Below are positions 32,365 to 44,820 of a stretch of 64,000 nt of DNA, in pieces; the stretch's first letter is position 1, and every line of letters starts with the position of its first letter. The position numbers and the translations under genes were made by a program. The stretch comes from Dentipellis sp. KUC8613. Lineage: Eukaryota; Basidiomycota; Agaricomycetes; Russulales; Hericiaceae. The notes beneath the pieces are model-generated. The model was not told the origin of the DNA, searched no databases, and saw only the letters and a program-made list of their open reading frames with translations. The DNA is taken from NCBI GenBank assembly GCA_002286715.1, contig NSJX01000015.1, positions 340,619 through 404,618 on the forward strand, read 5' to 3'.

Positions 32365-33093
32365 ATGATCAGGTTCATCCTTGTACAGGCTAGTCTTTTC
32401 GACATTATCTGTAGCGTTGCGGGGTCCTGAGGTCTGTGTGTAGAACAGGCAGGGAAAGACGCGTCTGTCGAAGTGGTATGTGCCGTATGATGACGAGGAG
32501 AAAGTAAGCATTACTTCCTCTGATATCCTGCCTGTGCTCTGGATCACTCATAAAGGACCGGTTCTCTTGTGATGATAGGTTCGCCTTCGGGGAGAGGTCC
32601 ATAGGCTAGTAGCGCCTCGAGACCAGAAGTACCAATCTAATTTCGTCGAGGTGCGTGAACGCGGCCAATCTCGCATATTTCGGTCGTCTGACGTGTTTCT
32701 GTGCTAGTTCCGAAACTACAAGGTCATCTACCGTCGCTATGCTGGTCTCTTCTTCTGCGTTTGTGTCGATGCGAACGACAATGAGCTCGCTTACCTGGAA
32801 GCTATTCATCTCTTCGTCGAGATCCTCGGTACGTTGCTCGTCTGATTTCAGGCGCCCAATTTCACATCTTTGCATAGACTCGTTCTTCGACAATGTGTGC
32901 GAGCTCGATCTAGTCTTCAACTTCTATAAGGTGAGTAACCCTTGTCATTTACCGCACCTTACATATCAACATGCTGACTGATAACTCTCAGGTCTACGCA
33001 ATCCTGGACGAGATATTCCTTGCGGGAGAGATCGAGGAGACGAGTAAGGATGTCGTGCTCGCCAGACTAGAGGAGCTGGAGAAGCTTGAGTGA
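32365..33093 (+). CDS. APS2: AP-2 complex sigma subunit
   Basis: Six exons: 32365-32388, 32444-32503, 32579-32650, 32708-32828, 32878-32930, 32992-33093 (143 aa). The whole protein is a clathrin-adaptor small chain: start [20 protein letters not shown], then [36 protein letters not shown] and [18 protein letters not shown]. These match AP-2 sigma (FVEFRN-type) better than AP-1 or AP-3 sigma. AP-2 sigma sits in the core of the plasma-membrane adaptor that recruits clathrin and binds acidic dileucine cargo signals. The length is the family norm (142-143 aa). Intron 1 (32389-32443) has a GC donor (CAG then GCTAGT); the only nearby GT donor would delete the conserved Val-Gln. Confidence 0.95.
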
Positions 33094-36000
33094 TTCCCAA
33101 CGGTGCGCTGCGGTTAGTCCCTGGACCAGCATCTCCCTTCCCTATCTCGTCGTGTAAACACTATGACCCTGTACCATTACAGCCCTGCTATTTTATTTCC
33201 TGCTTTCTAGTTCCCTTCTTGCGCCAAGCACATGTCGGAATAACGCTGCTCCTTACTCCGACTGCAGGCCTCGAACCTTCCTGGGGACCGCCGATCAAGC
33301 TGCAAGCCTCGAATGGAGAATGTACGCCTGCCGGGTGCAGATCCTGCTTGCCCACATATGGACAGAGATGCGGCCCGGATCTGGATCGTCTCCCAGCTCT
33401 CCGTACTCGACCCCAGGATCGACTGAGCTGCCAACGCCTCAGGGTCACGGCGCTGGTATCGATATCGGTCCTCGGACTCGTCAATGCAAGCACAGGTCCG
33501 GGCGGCAGCAACCCTATCACTTGCCCCCACGGTGTAAGCTACCGTTGAGCTGCATGTGAATGAACTCGGGGTGCGATCATATCGATCTCGTAGCCTTATG
33601 GCTCTCCAGGTTATTACCTCCTCCGCACAGGCAAACACGAGGTGGGTGTGTATTTTTGTACCGCGATACGACTTATCTGATATGCTTGTCGCGCCTTCAG
33701 GTACTTAGGTCTGCATGCTTTATTCATCAAGCTCAAGGTCCAGGGAATCTGCGTACGAGAACAACGTTCCGCGGCAGACTCCGCCAGCCACCAGCGTCAT
33801 GGGCGTCTGCTGAGTGCTCCATGACAAATTTACCGTCACGACATCTCCCAGCTGTATTTGTATTTGCATCGCATTGACGCCGCCTCTGGGGTGCAAGGCC
33901 CTGCAGCTGAATGGCGCGGATCCCTTCGGTGCAACGCTAGCCCATTGCAGCCCATTGGCAGCACAAACCCACACATACGCACCCGAAGTCGTCCCGCATG
34001 GTCGCCCCGACAGTACAATCATCCGCTGATCTCTATCTCTGGGAACGGCAGGCCTGGGTGAGAGACACTCGCACCCGTCTTCGACTTCCATCCTGCACTA
34101 AAGTGGCCAGGCCACAAGCCCAGACTGTCACTCACCTCCACCCTCGCACCACGCTGTCCCGAGGAACACGCGAGGGCGGTGGCTGCCGTCAAGGCTTTCG
34201 GTGCCGCACCTCCCCAGCCGCGTGGCGCGGGTGGGCTTCAGGTCTCCATTGACGAGGTTCGATCGTTCGGCATGTGCAGGTTCCCCGGATCTCATGCTCT
34301 TCGTCTAGATTTTAGGGGGTATTTCCCCATGAAGATTCGGCTAAGTGGCGGCGGCAGGTAGGTGTGAACCTCAGTGTGTTATCCGAGGGCGCTGACAGTC
34401 CTGTAACTGGGTCGTACTGCGGCTGCGTAGCGGATCGACAAGTGTCCGAGCCTGAATCAGTGACCTCATCCGTACTCAGTACCGCGCAAGCGCGGCAACC
34501 TATCAAACGTCGGACGTTGCGAGGACGTGCTCACGCTGCCGCTTGCCGTCGTGCCGCTATCTCCAAAACCTTCGTATGCGGGCGCAGAATTTACGGCAGC
34601 CATCAAGGAGGAGGTGCGGTTCAACCTGGGTGCGGATGAAGTTCGGAAGTGCTGTGGGAGTATGATGCGTGCAGCCCCGTATCGAAGTACTTCCGCTTCC
34701 GACAGAATAGACTCTTACACCCTCTTCTTTCAATGTAGGCTGTCTGTGCCACAGTTCCGGGATCAGAGGGTTCTCTCGCACATGGCTGGTGGGAGATACT
34801 CTATCTCGTGTGAGCCTTAACAGGAATTTCGACCTTAGGACGGACGTAAGGATCATGTTCATTTTCTCCCAGCGCTCCGGTCCATCATGTGCGTCCGACT
34901 ATCTACAAATTCTGCGTGTCCGAGCCGCGGCAGCACGGGCAAGGGATATGGCCGACAATGGATGTGGCGTTGTTCGATGCTTGCGCCTTTGCTCGCCACA
35001 ATCAGTATCCTGGGCAACGTCGACTGGGCGCCGGTTTTCTGAAACGCGCATTGTATGGTGGGCAGAGATATCGGTGTTCTTGCGCATGCAGAGCGGCCTA
35101 CAGGCAGCCCGTTCTTGCCTAGACGGTGCGCATCGTCTCACTCCCTGCGGCTCCCACACGCCTTGCAATGTGCATGGAGTGAGAACGCACGAATCCAAGT
35201 CGGATGTCGGTTAGTACTTCGGACGCTCGGAGAAATGGGGCGTTCGGAAGCGGCTGCCTGGGATAGAGTTTGGTGGATCGCGCTTCCGGTGTAGAGATCG
35301 CCTGGGATGGGGTGGAGGGGTATCACGGAAATCGCCATCTGGCTCATGGTGCCCCCCACTTGGACCTGGATCTCTGGATTTGCAGCAGCACAAGACGCGT
35401 ATTTTTGCAATCTCTGCATTTCGGGAGTAGAGCGGCGACGCCGTAATTTTTGCGGTGACTCTATATACAGCGTAGATATTGACAGAGGATGTTCGCCGGC
35501 ATGTCAATGGAGGGGCACGCCAATAGCCGAGAAGACCGGGCCCACGTGAAGCGCACGCAGCGCGACTACGTAGAAGACTCGAACGTCTTCATACCCGACG
35601 CTACCGCGAAGCTGCTTCCCGATGCCTTCGGATTTGCCGACAACAATAGGTACAGGTCAAAGCTGCTCGTAAAGGAAGGTTTTCAGACTTTGAGACCTGT
35701 TCCTGTCCTGGAAGAAGTTTCCTTCGAGTGCAGACGTAATAGAATCGGTCCCCGCCGGAGATCCTCGACTCCTGATGCAGGCCGAAATGTACCCGCCGCG
35801 CAACCGTCGCGACACTGCTTTCGCTATAATCCTCAAAGTCTCCTCTGATGTCAGCGATCTGTGCGGTGGGTCTCGCTCCCCTTGCCTCCAGACGCTTGTT
35901 GCCTGCTTCCGCACTGTTCTTCCCTTGCGCCCAGACCTTCGGTGTCCGTGACGATTTGGCCTAACTTAGAGGCGGTATGTCTGATTCCAATAATAACATG

Positions 36001-36193
36001 AGAAAGATCGCGGAGATGGCTTACTGACCCAACCTCTCAGTTTGTGACCGTCACTTCGAGCGCCACCCGCTCGCACTCGCCTCGTCGTAGTTGGGAGAAC
36101 GTGAGTCGCCATCTTGTCGTGAGCGCGTTCCAACAATCGGGCTAATTTGTACATCATACATTGGTCACAGGCGTGTGCTATGTGTTCCAGTTA
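33094..36193. other. 3.1 kb gene-poor region
   Basis: Contains many open frames up to about 145 codons on both strands (for example 33207-33638 minus, 34789-35214 plus, 35489-35848 plus). None shows a recognisable motif or coherent splicing. I cannot support a gene; a degenerate gene or lncRNA is possible. Confidence 0.45.
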
Positions 36194-37365
36194 ATGGAGC
36201 TCTACCCGGAGGCTTATTTCCTGATTGTCCGCTATGTCGACAACAGGACCGACCTCTGCTCCCTGGCCCAGGTTTCCAGCAGTTTTCGAGCGGCCGCGGA
36301 GCGGGCGCTCTATAACACCATACAACTTTCCGATCCCTCGAAGACTCGGACGGTGTGTCGTCTCTTTTCTAGCCAGCCGCGGATATCGGCACTCGTCAGG
36401 GCGTTATCGATAGTGCTTCGTGAAGATGTGGACGACCAACAGGACGAGCCGTCCTTGCCACCAGACTACTGGGACTGCATAGCCCGCGCGCTGCAGCAGA
36501 CCAAGCGGCTGCGACACCTCAACATTCACATCGACGGTAGCTGGGACTCGGTGACGGCCTGGGTGCTCCGAGAATGCAGCTTCCAGCTGTACACATTCCA
36601 CTGCGACCTGGCATGGGACCCTGATCTAATCCGCTTCCTCTCCACACAGTCTTCTCTATCCGACCTCTACATCGCCGACTTTAATGAAGATACTCCCGAT
36701 AATATAATGATCACTACTGGCTCGCTGCGTCAGGCCAGCTCAATGCCGATTCTATCCTTTCTGGAATGTACTTTCACTGAGGCCGTGGGCGCGTTCGCCC
36801 CGGGTCGACCTCTGACGCACGTCAAGACATGTTTCTCACGATCCGAGCCAAATGCGAAGCGGGCTGAGATGGCGATCCTCATCTCAAACCTGCGTCTTGC
36901 CACTAAACCCTTGCAGTCCTTGGATGTCGCCGACTCTTCGTACACGGGGAGGTTCTCGCTGGAATTTCTCACCCACGTCGTTGGCGCCTTCTCTGACAAC
37001 CTGTCGCTGAGGTATCTCGGGGCGCTTGCATTGCCTGTAAACGGAAAGGAGGTAAGCTCTTCCTTTTCTGCGCGTTGTTACTTGCTATTCTGATGGCCCG
37101 CCTCCAGCGGCTACAGTTTTACGGCCAGCTGAGGCGCCTGCCACTTCTTCAGCACATGGAGCTAGAGCTTTCGGAATGGGACCCGTTACCTGCTACGCCC
37201 GCCGCACTCCGGGCGATAGCTAATGAAATACAGCTGTATTGCCCCTCAATCCAGACAGTCGTGTTCATCTGTGACTTTGAGCCGTTTGTGATGCGCAAGA
37301 GCAACGGTGTCTGGAATCTAGATGATGAAACCGAAGCGGAGGCGCTGGCGTTGTGGAGGCATTAG
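36194..37365 (+). CDS. F-box/LRR-like hypothetical protein
   Basis: Two exons: 36194-37051 and 37108-37365 (371 aa), intron 56 bp, phase 0. The N-terminus (EAYFLIVRYVDNRTDLCSLA then SSSFRAAAERALYNTIQL) has the helical pattern of a divergent F-box as seen in basidiomycete F-box/LRR proteins. The middle holds irregular leucine-rich segments (RLRHLNIHIDGSWDSV, SLSDLYIADF, PLQSLDVADSS) ending in a short acidic tail (DDETEAEALALWRH). Such proteins are presumed SCF substrate receptors. The start ATG follows a polypyrimidine-AG (TTCCAG then TTAATGG), so an upstream coding exon cannot be excluded. The gene at 51512 has the same plan and a similar C-terminal end. Confidence 0.65.
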
Positions 37366-38286
37366 ACTTTATACGACGTCGCAGGGATTGGAGCTGAACT
37401 CTGCATGTGCGATGCAGTGCGTGTACTCTCGCGACTATTTCAACTCGAGTTCTGGCTGATAATCGGGTCGCTCGCAGTGGCATCTGATATCGCGGCGTGT
37501 CCCGTGGACCCTCTGTTCCTAGACACGGGGGTTCGTTCGCGGCTGTTAGTTTAGGGGTTTAACTTGAATGCTGTGCCGCATCACGGGGCTCCGCCTTTCT
37601 TCGAAGAAGCTCTGGGGCAGGGTGCTTTTGCTATCGGTACGCGCCTATAAGGTCATATATTTCGTTGTTTGTCTCTCACATGTCTCGACCCACAAGTCTT
37701 GCTCCGAAGGTCGACTTGAAGCTTCTTCGCCAGAATCTTTAACACGGCAACATCTCGACTTCTTCTCTCACAAGGTCGTAAGGAGATAGACCCGCACTAG
37801 AATCATAAGCCTTTTCATAGCGCTCGTTTGTCCAGAACTTCCCGCCCACTAGGCAGATAGTGATTGATGGAACGGCGCTGAAGTACGGTATGTGGCGCTG
37901 AGAGCCGTCGTTATCGGTGCTGACCGTGACTGAACACGCAGGGAGGAGATAGCGCTTTGAGCTTCGTTACTTAGACTCTCGCGGGTTCCTCACACTTGCC
38001 GTTGACAGCGTCAGACTCTCCGCAGTGACCGACGTCATCGATCTAATCGAGTTTGGATCTCAGCTACACGTGGACTCAGCGAGCCGCTCATATCAATCCA
38101 TCTCCGGCACCACGCTTCGCTTTCATTCAAACCGTCATCTGAGTCTCCGCACTTCTGTGCAAGTTATCGCTATCTCAGCGCCGGAACCAGTCAAGGCATC
38201 GCATCGCAGCCTGCAGGAAACATCCGCGTCTTAGCACCGCCAACGCGCCGCAACCACCTGACTGCTGTAGCGCTGTATGTGGTGGT
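37366..38286. other. intergenic region before the GNAT gene
   Basis: No gene seen in about 0.9 kb. Confidence 0.5.
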
Positions 38287-38843
38287 ATGGACTCGTATAA
38301 TGGTAAGCTGCGTCGTTCACTGTCCGGCACCTACCTGAAGCAGCCCTACAATTTGTAGTCCCTGAGATACGTCCCATCGCGGCTGCTGATACAATCCCCG
38401 TTCGTCACGCTGTCCTGTGGCCCGATTTCCCGCGCGAGCACGTTTGCTTGCCTGAGGATGATGCCGGCCTGCACTTTGGTGCGTTCGTGGCGGGTCAAGC
38501 GGAGCCCATCGCAGTAATCTCGCTGTTCACTGAGGCCATGCCTGTCGTCGATGGCACAACCTCGAGCAATCAGACCGACATGGCTTCACAAAATGCTCCC
38601 GCGACGATCTTCCGCTTCCGTAAATTCGCCTGTGATCAACGCTACCAGGGTCGGGGCATTGGCAGCGCGCTTTTGCAGCATGCCTTGACTCATGCGCACG
38701 CCGAGCTTGGAGCCCATGCAGTGTGGTGTGACGCCCGGCTTAGCACCGCGGAATGGTACCAGAGAAGAGGCCTTGTCCCTTTTGGCGAGCATTTTTACAA
38801 GAGTTCCGTGGAGTATGTTCGTATGAAGATAGAGTATAACTAG
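38287..38843 (+). CDS. GNAT-family N-acetyltransferase
   Basis: Two exons: 38287-38302 (16 nt) and 38359-38843; 166 aa, intron 56 bp. After MDSYNVPEIRPI the protein follows the GNAT fold. The acetyl-CoA pyrophosphate-binding motif is RYQGRGIGSALLQHAL (Q/R-x-x-G-x-G), preceded by the beta4 strand FRFRKFACDQ and followed by the C-terminal AVWCDARLSTAEWYQRRGL and VPFGEHFYKSSVEYVRM. The length is normal for a single-domain GNAT. The acceptor substrate (amine, amino acid or peptide) cannot be read from the sequence. The stop TAG overlaps the reversed stop of the convergent gene below by two bases. Confidence 0.88.
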
Positions 38844-39690
38844 AATTGGTGTGTATTAATCAATTGCCCCAAGTCCTCGCTGACGCCGGCCTCCACGAAC
38901 GCCCAAAAGGTGGCGTTGAAGGACTGATTCCCTCTCTTATTGACGTACAAATCACGGATCGTCTGCTCCAGAAGTGTATCCCATCTCTCGACGGAACGCC
39001 CGCGCGGACAGGGTATGTTAAGACACTTGTCTTATTTGGGATTAAGGGCATGGGATGTCCTGCTTTCTTTCCGCGATGGCCGACGGATCAATAGCCGAGA
39101 AGAAGGTTGGCTTACTCGTCTGCTGTCCGCTCTCAAAAAGACTGATCTGGCGCCGCAGCGGCCCACGTGTTTGACCAATAGAACGCAGAATCTACCGCCG
39201 CGCCACGTTGCTGTAGTCTTCTCACCAAACCCGTTGTTCGCAGACCGCCCAGTTCTTCTCGGTTTGAGCGATAAGAAGTCTGACGGTGGTCCGTCGTGTG
39301 CCCCGGAGGAGGTGCGTCACATGTCCCGTAGCCCTGACTAACTTAAGCGTTCACTTGTCCTCGTTGTGGCCTGTGAAGTTTCCGAACTCTGTCGCCAATT
39401 CATTCGCCTTTTTTGTACGAAGACGCGCGATAGGGCCTTCCGCTCCGCTCTCGGGGTTCCAGAAATATCTGTTTGTGCCTATGACAAGACGGCCCGGCAC
39501 TGCGCATTGCGCATTGTCAGACCACCCGACTGATCATACCAGCATCCTCGCGGTTCTTACTTCCCGCGCAAAGCTGGTCTATCTCAAACGATCTGCGAGT
39601 GTTCGCAAAAGGATAGTGCCCCATTCCCATGTACAACGGCAACGGTTGGCAGTCTCGACCAGCATCCACGCCTTCTGTTGCAAAGGCTGG
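38840..39690 (-). CDS. multi-exon hypothetical protein (structure partly resolved)
   Basis: Coding-like segments in a row on the minus strand support a gene I do not recognise. The last exon, 39030-38840, joins by a phase-1 intron (39031-39115) to an exon ending at 39116 and gives RGRSVERWDTLLEQTIRDLY, then NATFWAFVEAGVSEDLGQLI and a stop. Further up are an exon ending at 39116 (GQTRGPLRRQISLFESGQQT), an exon 39478-39355 (TNRYFWNPESGAEGPIARLR, then ANELATEFGNFTGHNED) and an exon ending at 39561 (PLPLYMGMGHYPFANTRRSF). One junction (between 39355 and about 39250) does not keep phase in my hands, so an exon is mis-set or the gene is broken. The 5' end probably lies near 39900. No domain can be named. 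Confidence 0.45.
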
Positions 39691-39909
39691 TGAGTCTGCG
39701 CGATCTACGCGTCGGCGTGGATAATAGAAACCCCAGGAACGACGATCGTCTGCCGTCCTTCCTTCCTTTGTGAAACAGACGCACATCGACGGCTGGCGTC
39801 TCGGGATGGTTCCTATGTGCAGCTCTCGCCATCCCATCGGAAGATGCCAACGTCGGTGCGCGGACCCAAGGAGCCCGATCCGGTCAGTACCCCTGATATA
39901 TGCCAATCG

Positions 39910-42900
39910 ATAAGGTTCCCCAAGGCTATCCTCCCCACCGTGACAAAGTGTTGTCGCTGTGGTCGTCCGTTGGTGAGTTGCCGAAAATTTTCACATTCCG
40001 GTAGCCGCTTAGTCCCTTTTGAAATCTTTGTAGGAGACGGTCGCGACGTCCGGTGTCGTCAGGTGATTGGTGTTTAGATATAAAAGACCGCGTCCAGTGC
40101 TGGTGAGCATAACACATCCTCATCGCTTTCATCCCTATACTCACAGCTGGTGGTCATACTCTAGTGTCGCACTGGACATCTCCTGACCTGCTATAGGCTA
40201 TGCACTCAGCGTGTGTCCCCATCGCCGTGTCAAGGTTGATGCCGCCGCGATTGATTCATAGCCGAAGTAGCAGCGCGGGAGTCGTCGTTGGGCTTTCGCT
40301 CGAGACTTACCCCATGCTCGTACGCTTTCCGGTTGCATTGTTCTTACCTCGTTTCATTCATTTGCGCGGGGGCTCGTCTCTGGCACCTTGTTTTCGCCGT
40401 GCTTCTCGCCTTCGCGACACGTACATTACGCTTCGCAAATTCAAGCGTTCCTTTAGCTATATCCGGCAATTTTGAAACCAGAACGAGAGTTGACCATATC
40501 ACATCCGCTTCACTCTACAGGATACGATACAGGATGCATTTCTAGGCGCAGGTGTAGGACGTAACTTGACACTCATATTATAGTTGTATTGTAACTTCGT
40601 CTCGTAACAAAAGTCATGTCGACCCCTTCATTTCTATGAAAACCTCCTTATTCGCCTCCGGCGAGTGGCTGAGATCCGTAAATTTGCAATTAGGGAAAGC
40701 AGTTACTTCGAAGTGTGATAGACTTCTGTTTCGGGATACAAGGAAAGAACATTTTGGCGCAGAGAACCAAGCCAATCAAACTGACGTAACAATTGTACCC
40801 CTGCACGTCAAGGGAACGTCGGAATGCGCCTTCAACGCAGAAAGCAAACAATGAAAGCAATGGCCGGGTGACTGTAGCCCACGGCGTGTTGATAAGCCCT
40901 TCCCAATTGGGCGAGGGCAAGTGACACGGTATAACGGCATGGTACTGCCCATCAAGCGGGAGCGATGGTTTAGTCGAGCACAGCGCGGTCGTATGACTCG
41001 AGACCTCAGAGCTGCATCGTAAAGGTCCGAGGTGTGCCGTTCGCGATAATGTACTACCACGGCGCGACGTGACGTGTGCACCATGTTACGCTCGACTGCC
41101 GATGCGGCGATGGGTTTCTAGTCTGAGAGTTCAGGGCCAAGTACGTGACGTGATGCTGAACTGAGGTGGCCACTCAAGCGTATTTTGCATAAGCGCTGAA
41201 AGACTATATTATTCTTCGTGTATTCTGGCGTGCGGGAGTTCACAGACGATCCAAGCGGGCATAAGTGCATCCCGATGGTTAGGGATCTGACCGTCCAGAT
41301 CTGGCTTGATTCTCACGTTAACACGTTTTAATATCTCCTAAGCCGAGCCACGAGAAAAGTGAGCCTGGCGAGTGCGTCGACGCAATATAAGGAAACTCTC
41401 ACCAGATCGACCCCACAATTCCACACTCGCTCGCTAAGGCGCCAGAAAACGCCGCGGCCGTGCAGTGAAGCCCGCACGGAGAGAGCGTCATACTTACGCG
41501 AACACTTACTCCATGATGAATCTCGGAAATGCGTGGTGCTCGCCAGGAGACGAAATCTAAGCACGGAAAGGGGGTATGCGGGGTAGACGAGCTATCAAGG
41601 ACAGATCCTTGCCTGATCTGTATATCTCGTGGTGTCCGTGAATCGGGGGCATTGCTCCTCAACTCCAGATGAATGAAGCACGGACGTAAGTGCATTTGTG
41701 AAGAACCTTCGGATGCATGAAACAGGGTCTTTGCGGGCCCAATTGGAGGTTGGATAGCACCTCAGTGCACGTCTATCTCCGGCGGGAACAAAGGGGAGGA
41801 GGACTATACCAGCCGACCGGTCACGGAACCTAAGGAGTATTGGCGTTCATATGACGGGAATTCTATCGGGTATCTCAGCATAACACGCTACTTTCTGGGC
41901 TCAAAAGGTACGAATTCGGCAAGAACGGACGGACCGGGGGAAGACGCGGCACGGAAAGTTGAATCTACATCTGGCGTGCGAGGGATTTGTGATAAGCCAT
42001 AGATGAGGTGCATCCAGTTTTGTCGCGTGTGACAAACGCTAAAGAGTGTCAGCCAGCTGAGTGCGTCATTGGGTCCAGCTGCCGCGTCTTGATCAGTCAA
42101 GAAGGTTTGCTGACAAAAAGAGGCCGAAATTCCTTGTGCTATGTGCAGCATCGCACATAAAGACAGAGGGGCTAGAAAGAAGATGGTTCAGCGAAGATGC
42201 ACGCTAATCATGACCAGATGATACTACCTTGACCATCTCGATCCAACAAGGCAGCCTGAAGAGAACTAGCACACATCGCGACTGCATCGGAACCAAATTC
42301 TTCTTTTCTTCCTCTTCTACACAATCACACTCGAAAGGGGATTCTGAAGTGACGTCCGACTTCTAGTGTCATCACACCGCGCTGTTTCATGAAAATTCGA
42401 AAGAACGTACCCCTGTGATTTCTGGAAAACGAATAGTCTGCGGCGGGCAAACATCTCCGGGTAATCTTGGGATAATCGGCTCACAAGGCGTGGTCTTCTC
42501 TTCAGGGATGTCTAGCCCGACAGATCGAGTTCCACGAAGACGAGTAGGAAAATTGCTCCTTGGGTTTTCGTCCAAAATTGCACAATCGGAAATTCATGAC
42601 TTGGTGGTCGACTGACGTCCGCACCTGACTTGTGGAGCGCACCAGAGAGAAAGATTCGGCTCGATAGGTGATGATTTATCGGGCTGAGAGACCAGTGCGC
42701 AAGCAGAGTACAAGTTCAGATCCAAGTACACCGTGGCCGTGACGCGGTCAGTTTCACTACCTCCGGCAACTGCCGACTCAATTAGATTAGCAGCGACAAG
42801 ACGACAACTAGACATTTCGATCCACATAAAGATGATGGTAACGTCTAATATCCTACACGGATTATTCGAGACCGTAGTGCTAGTACCTTAGCGACCCGAT

Positions 42901-43084
42901 AAAACTAAACATAACCTTCGGACTCTGATACAGCGGGCACAAGTCTACTAGGGTCATACACAACCACAGAAGAATTTGTTTTTGGAGGTTATCTGCCAAT
43001 AAGGCGGAAAAAGAGGGAAAAGAAAAGAAGAAAAGAAACTATCGTGGTTGGGAGCCAGGCCCGAGGTTGTTTCGAAGCATGCCG
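39910..43084. other. 3.2 kb gene-poor region
   Basis: Short open frames only (for example 40200-40475 plus, 41888-42151 minus, 42594-42827 minus); none recognised. A TATAAAAG on the plus strand near 40079 has no convincing gene after it. Confidence 0.45.
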
Positions 43085-44820
43085 TCAGGCGGTAGCCTCA
43101 GATCCCATGCCTTGACTCAATCTCTTGGTTCCCTTCTCGATACTATCACGGCTGCAATGCTCCACCTCTGAGGTCGGAACGTCCGGCGCGGTGTCCGAGA
43201 CATCCGTGGAGTAGATGGTGAGGGGCATGTCGAACGCCCTGGCATTGGATGGCTTGTCCCTAGTCCATTCCGCTTCGATGTCGGACCGCGGCTCGACTTC
43301 GGGCTCCGCGAATTTCAGACCGCGCGAGGCTGGAGTCAGGGCGTCTCCGATATGACCCAGACTTAGGATATACTGATGCTCGAAGCTGTGACCAAGGCCG
43401 ACGCGGACGAATATGAGTGTCGGCGCGATCCCCTGTTCAGGTACACGATGAGACTGATTTTCAGGGCTAAACTGTTTCATGTGCTACTCACCAGCACCTG
43501 ATGCATTGCATTCTGTGGTATCACCTACCAGGATGTGTTAGGGAAGTCATACAAGAATAAGGCGGATCAACTCACAATGTTGGTCGGAGAGGTATACCAG
43601 GTTATGACGACGATCAAGAGGACCGCAGCGTACAGAGCTCCGGATTCAACACTTTGGAGACAAAAATATAAGACGGAGATCAACGACAATTCAAACAGAA
43701 AGCGCACACGAGGGCTATAGCATGGCGACTGCCTGATGATTGTCTTTTGCCAACCACCTTTTCGAATTCCCTAGTCGTGAACCATATGCGTGAAGCTGAT
43801 GAAGGCGATTGCATTGGTACTGTCAGCGCCAGCTATGTATTCAAACGTCGAAACTCACCGATGAGAGAAGTGGTGATCAGACTTGTCATGAATGAAAGTA
43901 AGAACGCCGCCATCGCCAGCTGATTCTTCAGTACGCCAGCGGAAAACCACTGAGGCGGGGGCGGCGCATCGGCCGAAGCGTTGTGCCTAATACGATAAAG
44001 CTCTAGTTCAGGTGACACCTGCGCAAACCAACAGCCTTTGGCACGCAAGAGGATCAGTATCGTCGCCACCATAAAGGCGGAGTTTCGCAACGTACCACAG
44101 CTAGCGACCGTCAACAGAATGGGCAGCGTCAAAACCCATCGGCTTTCTCTCCAGAGGACCGCGCATCGGTAGATCTATAGCTCGAGTCAGTCAACGTGAA
44201 TTGAAGAAAGTCATATATGCCCACCAGCACGATATCAGCCACCAATCTATATTTTTTATCTGCTGGTCAGCTACCGGAAGATACTACAGATTGGTGAGAC
44301 CCACTGGGTTGCGGTGAAAACTAGCTGGACCGCTGCGTTGAATATGATGGTACGCAAGACTCCAGCGATGTCCGGTGTGGTTCCGGGACATGCATAGCAA
44401 GTCCCGTCCTCACAATAGGTGTTCGCAATGCCTACCCGCTGCATAAACGCCTCCACAAAATCCAACACGATCAATGCCGTGCATGCAACAAACATAAACA
44501 CGGAGGCCGCTAAGAAGTACTTGTTCGGTCGCTCGAAAAGCAGGACATAGACACAACCCGCGAAAAGCGCTGCATATACACCTGCACGAACATTTCTGGT
44601 TAGCACCACTGGTGTTTGCTCACGCGAGTGAGTCCGTACCGTACAAGATAGCTTCGACCTGTTCTCAAGACACCTGTGAGAAGACACACACAAACGGACT
44701 GCTCATGTTCTCACCAAAAGAGCAGCGAGGGAGATCTGTCGATCAACAGGTCCAACGGTAAGGTATTGGTAAGTAATAGATGATGGCAATACGCACCACG
44801 TAGTACTCTTGCCCGCACAT
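43085..44820 (-). CDS. fungal seven-helix membrane protein, unknown function
   Basis: Ten exons: 44820-44797, 44735-44715, 44658-44640, 44581-44305, 44246-44225, 44174-43859, 43795-43708, 43651-43576, 43512-43492, 43432-43085 (403 aa); introns 50-63 bp. The spliced protein shows hydrophobic segments characteristic of a large agaricomycete family of hypothetical membrane proteins: LLVEAILYGVYAALFAGCVY, KYFLAASVFMFVACTALIVL, VQLVFTATQLVADIVLIYRC, WVLTLPILLTVASC, FLLSFMTSLITTSLIA, ALVVESGALYAAVLLIVVIT and LGIAPTLIFVRVGLG. The C-terminal 100 residues are a soluble acidic tail. The family has a GPCR-like topology but no known ligand or function. Five exons are 24 nt or shorter, so automated gene finders probably miss or truncate this gene. 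The N-terminus is short and the first exon is the least certain. Confidence 0.8.

Noticed and set aside
35489..35848. 119-codon plus-strand frame
   Set aside because: Composition is plausible but no homologue is recognised and no splice partners keep it open.
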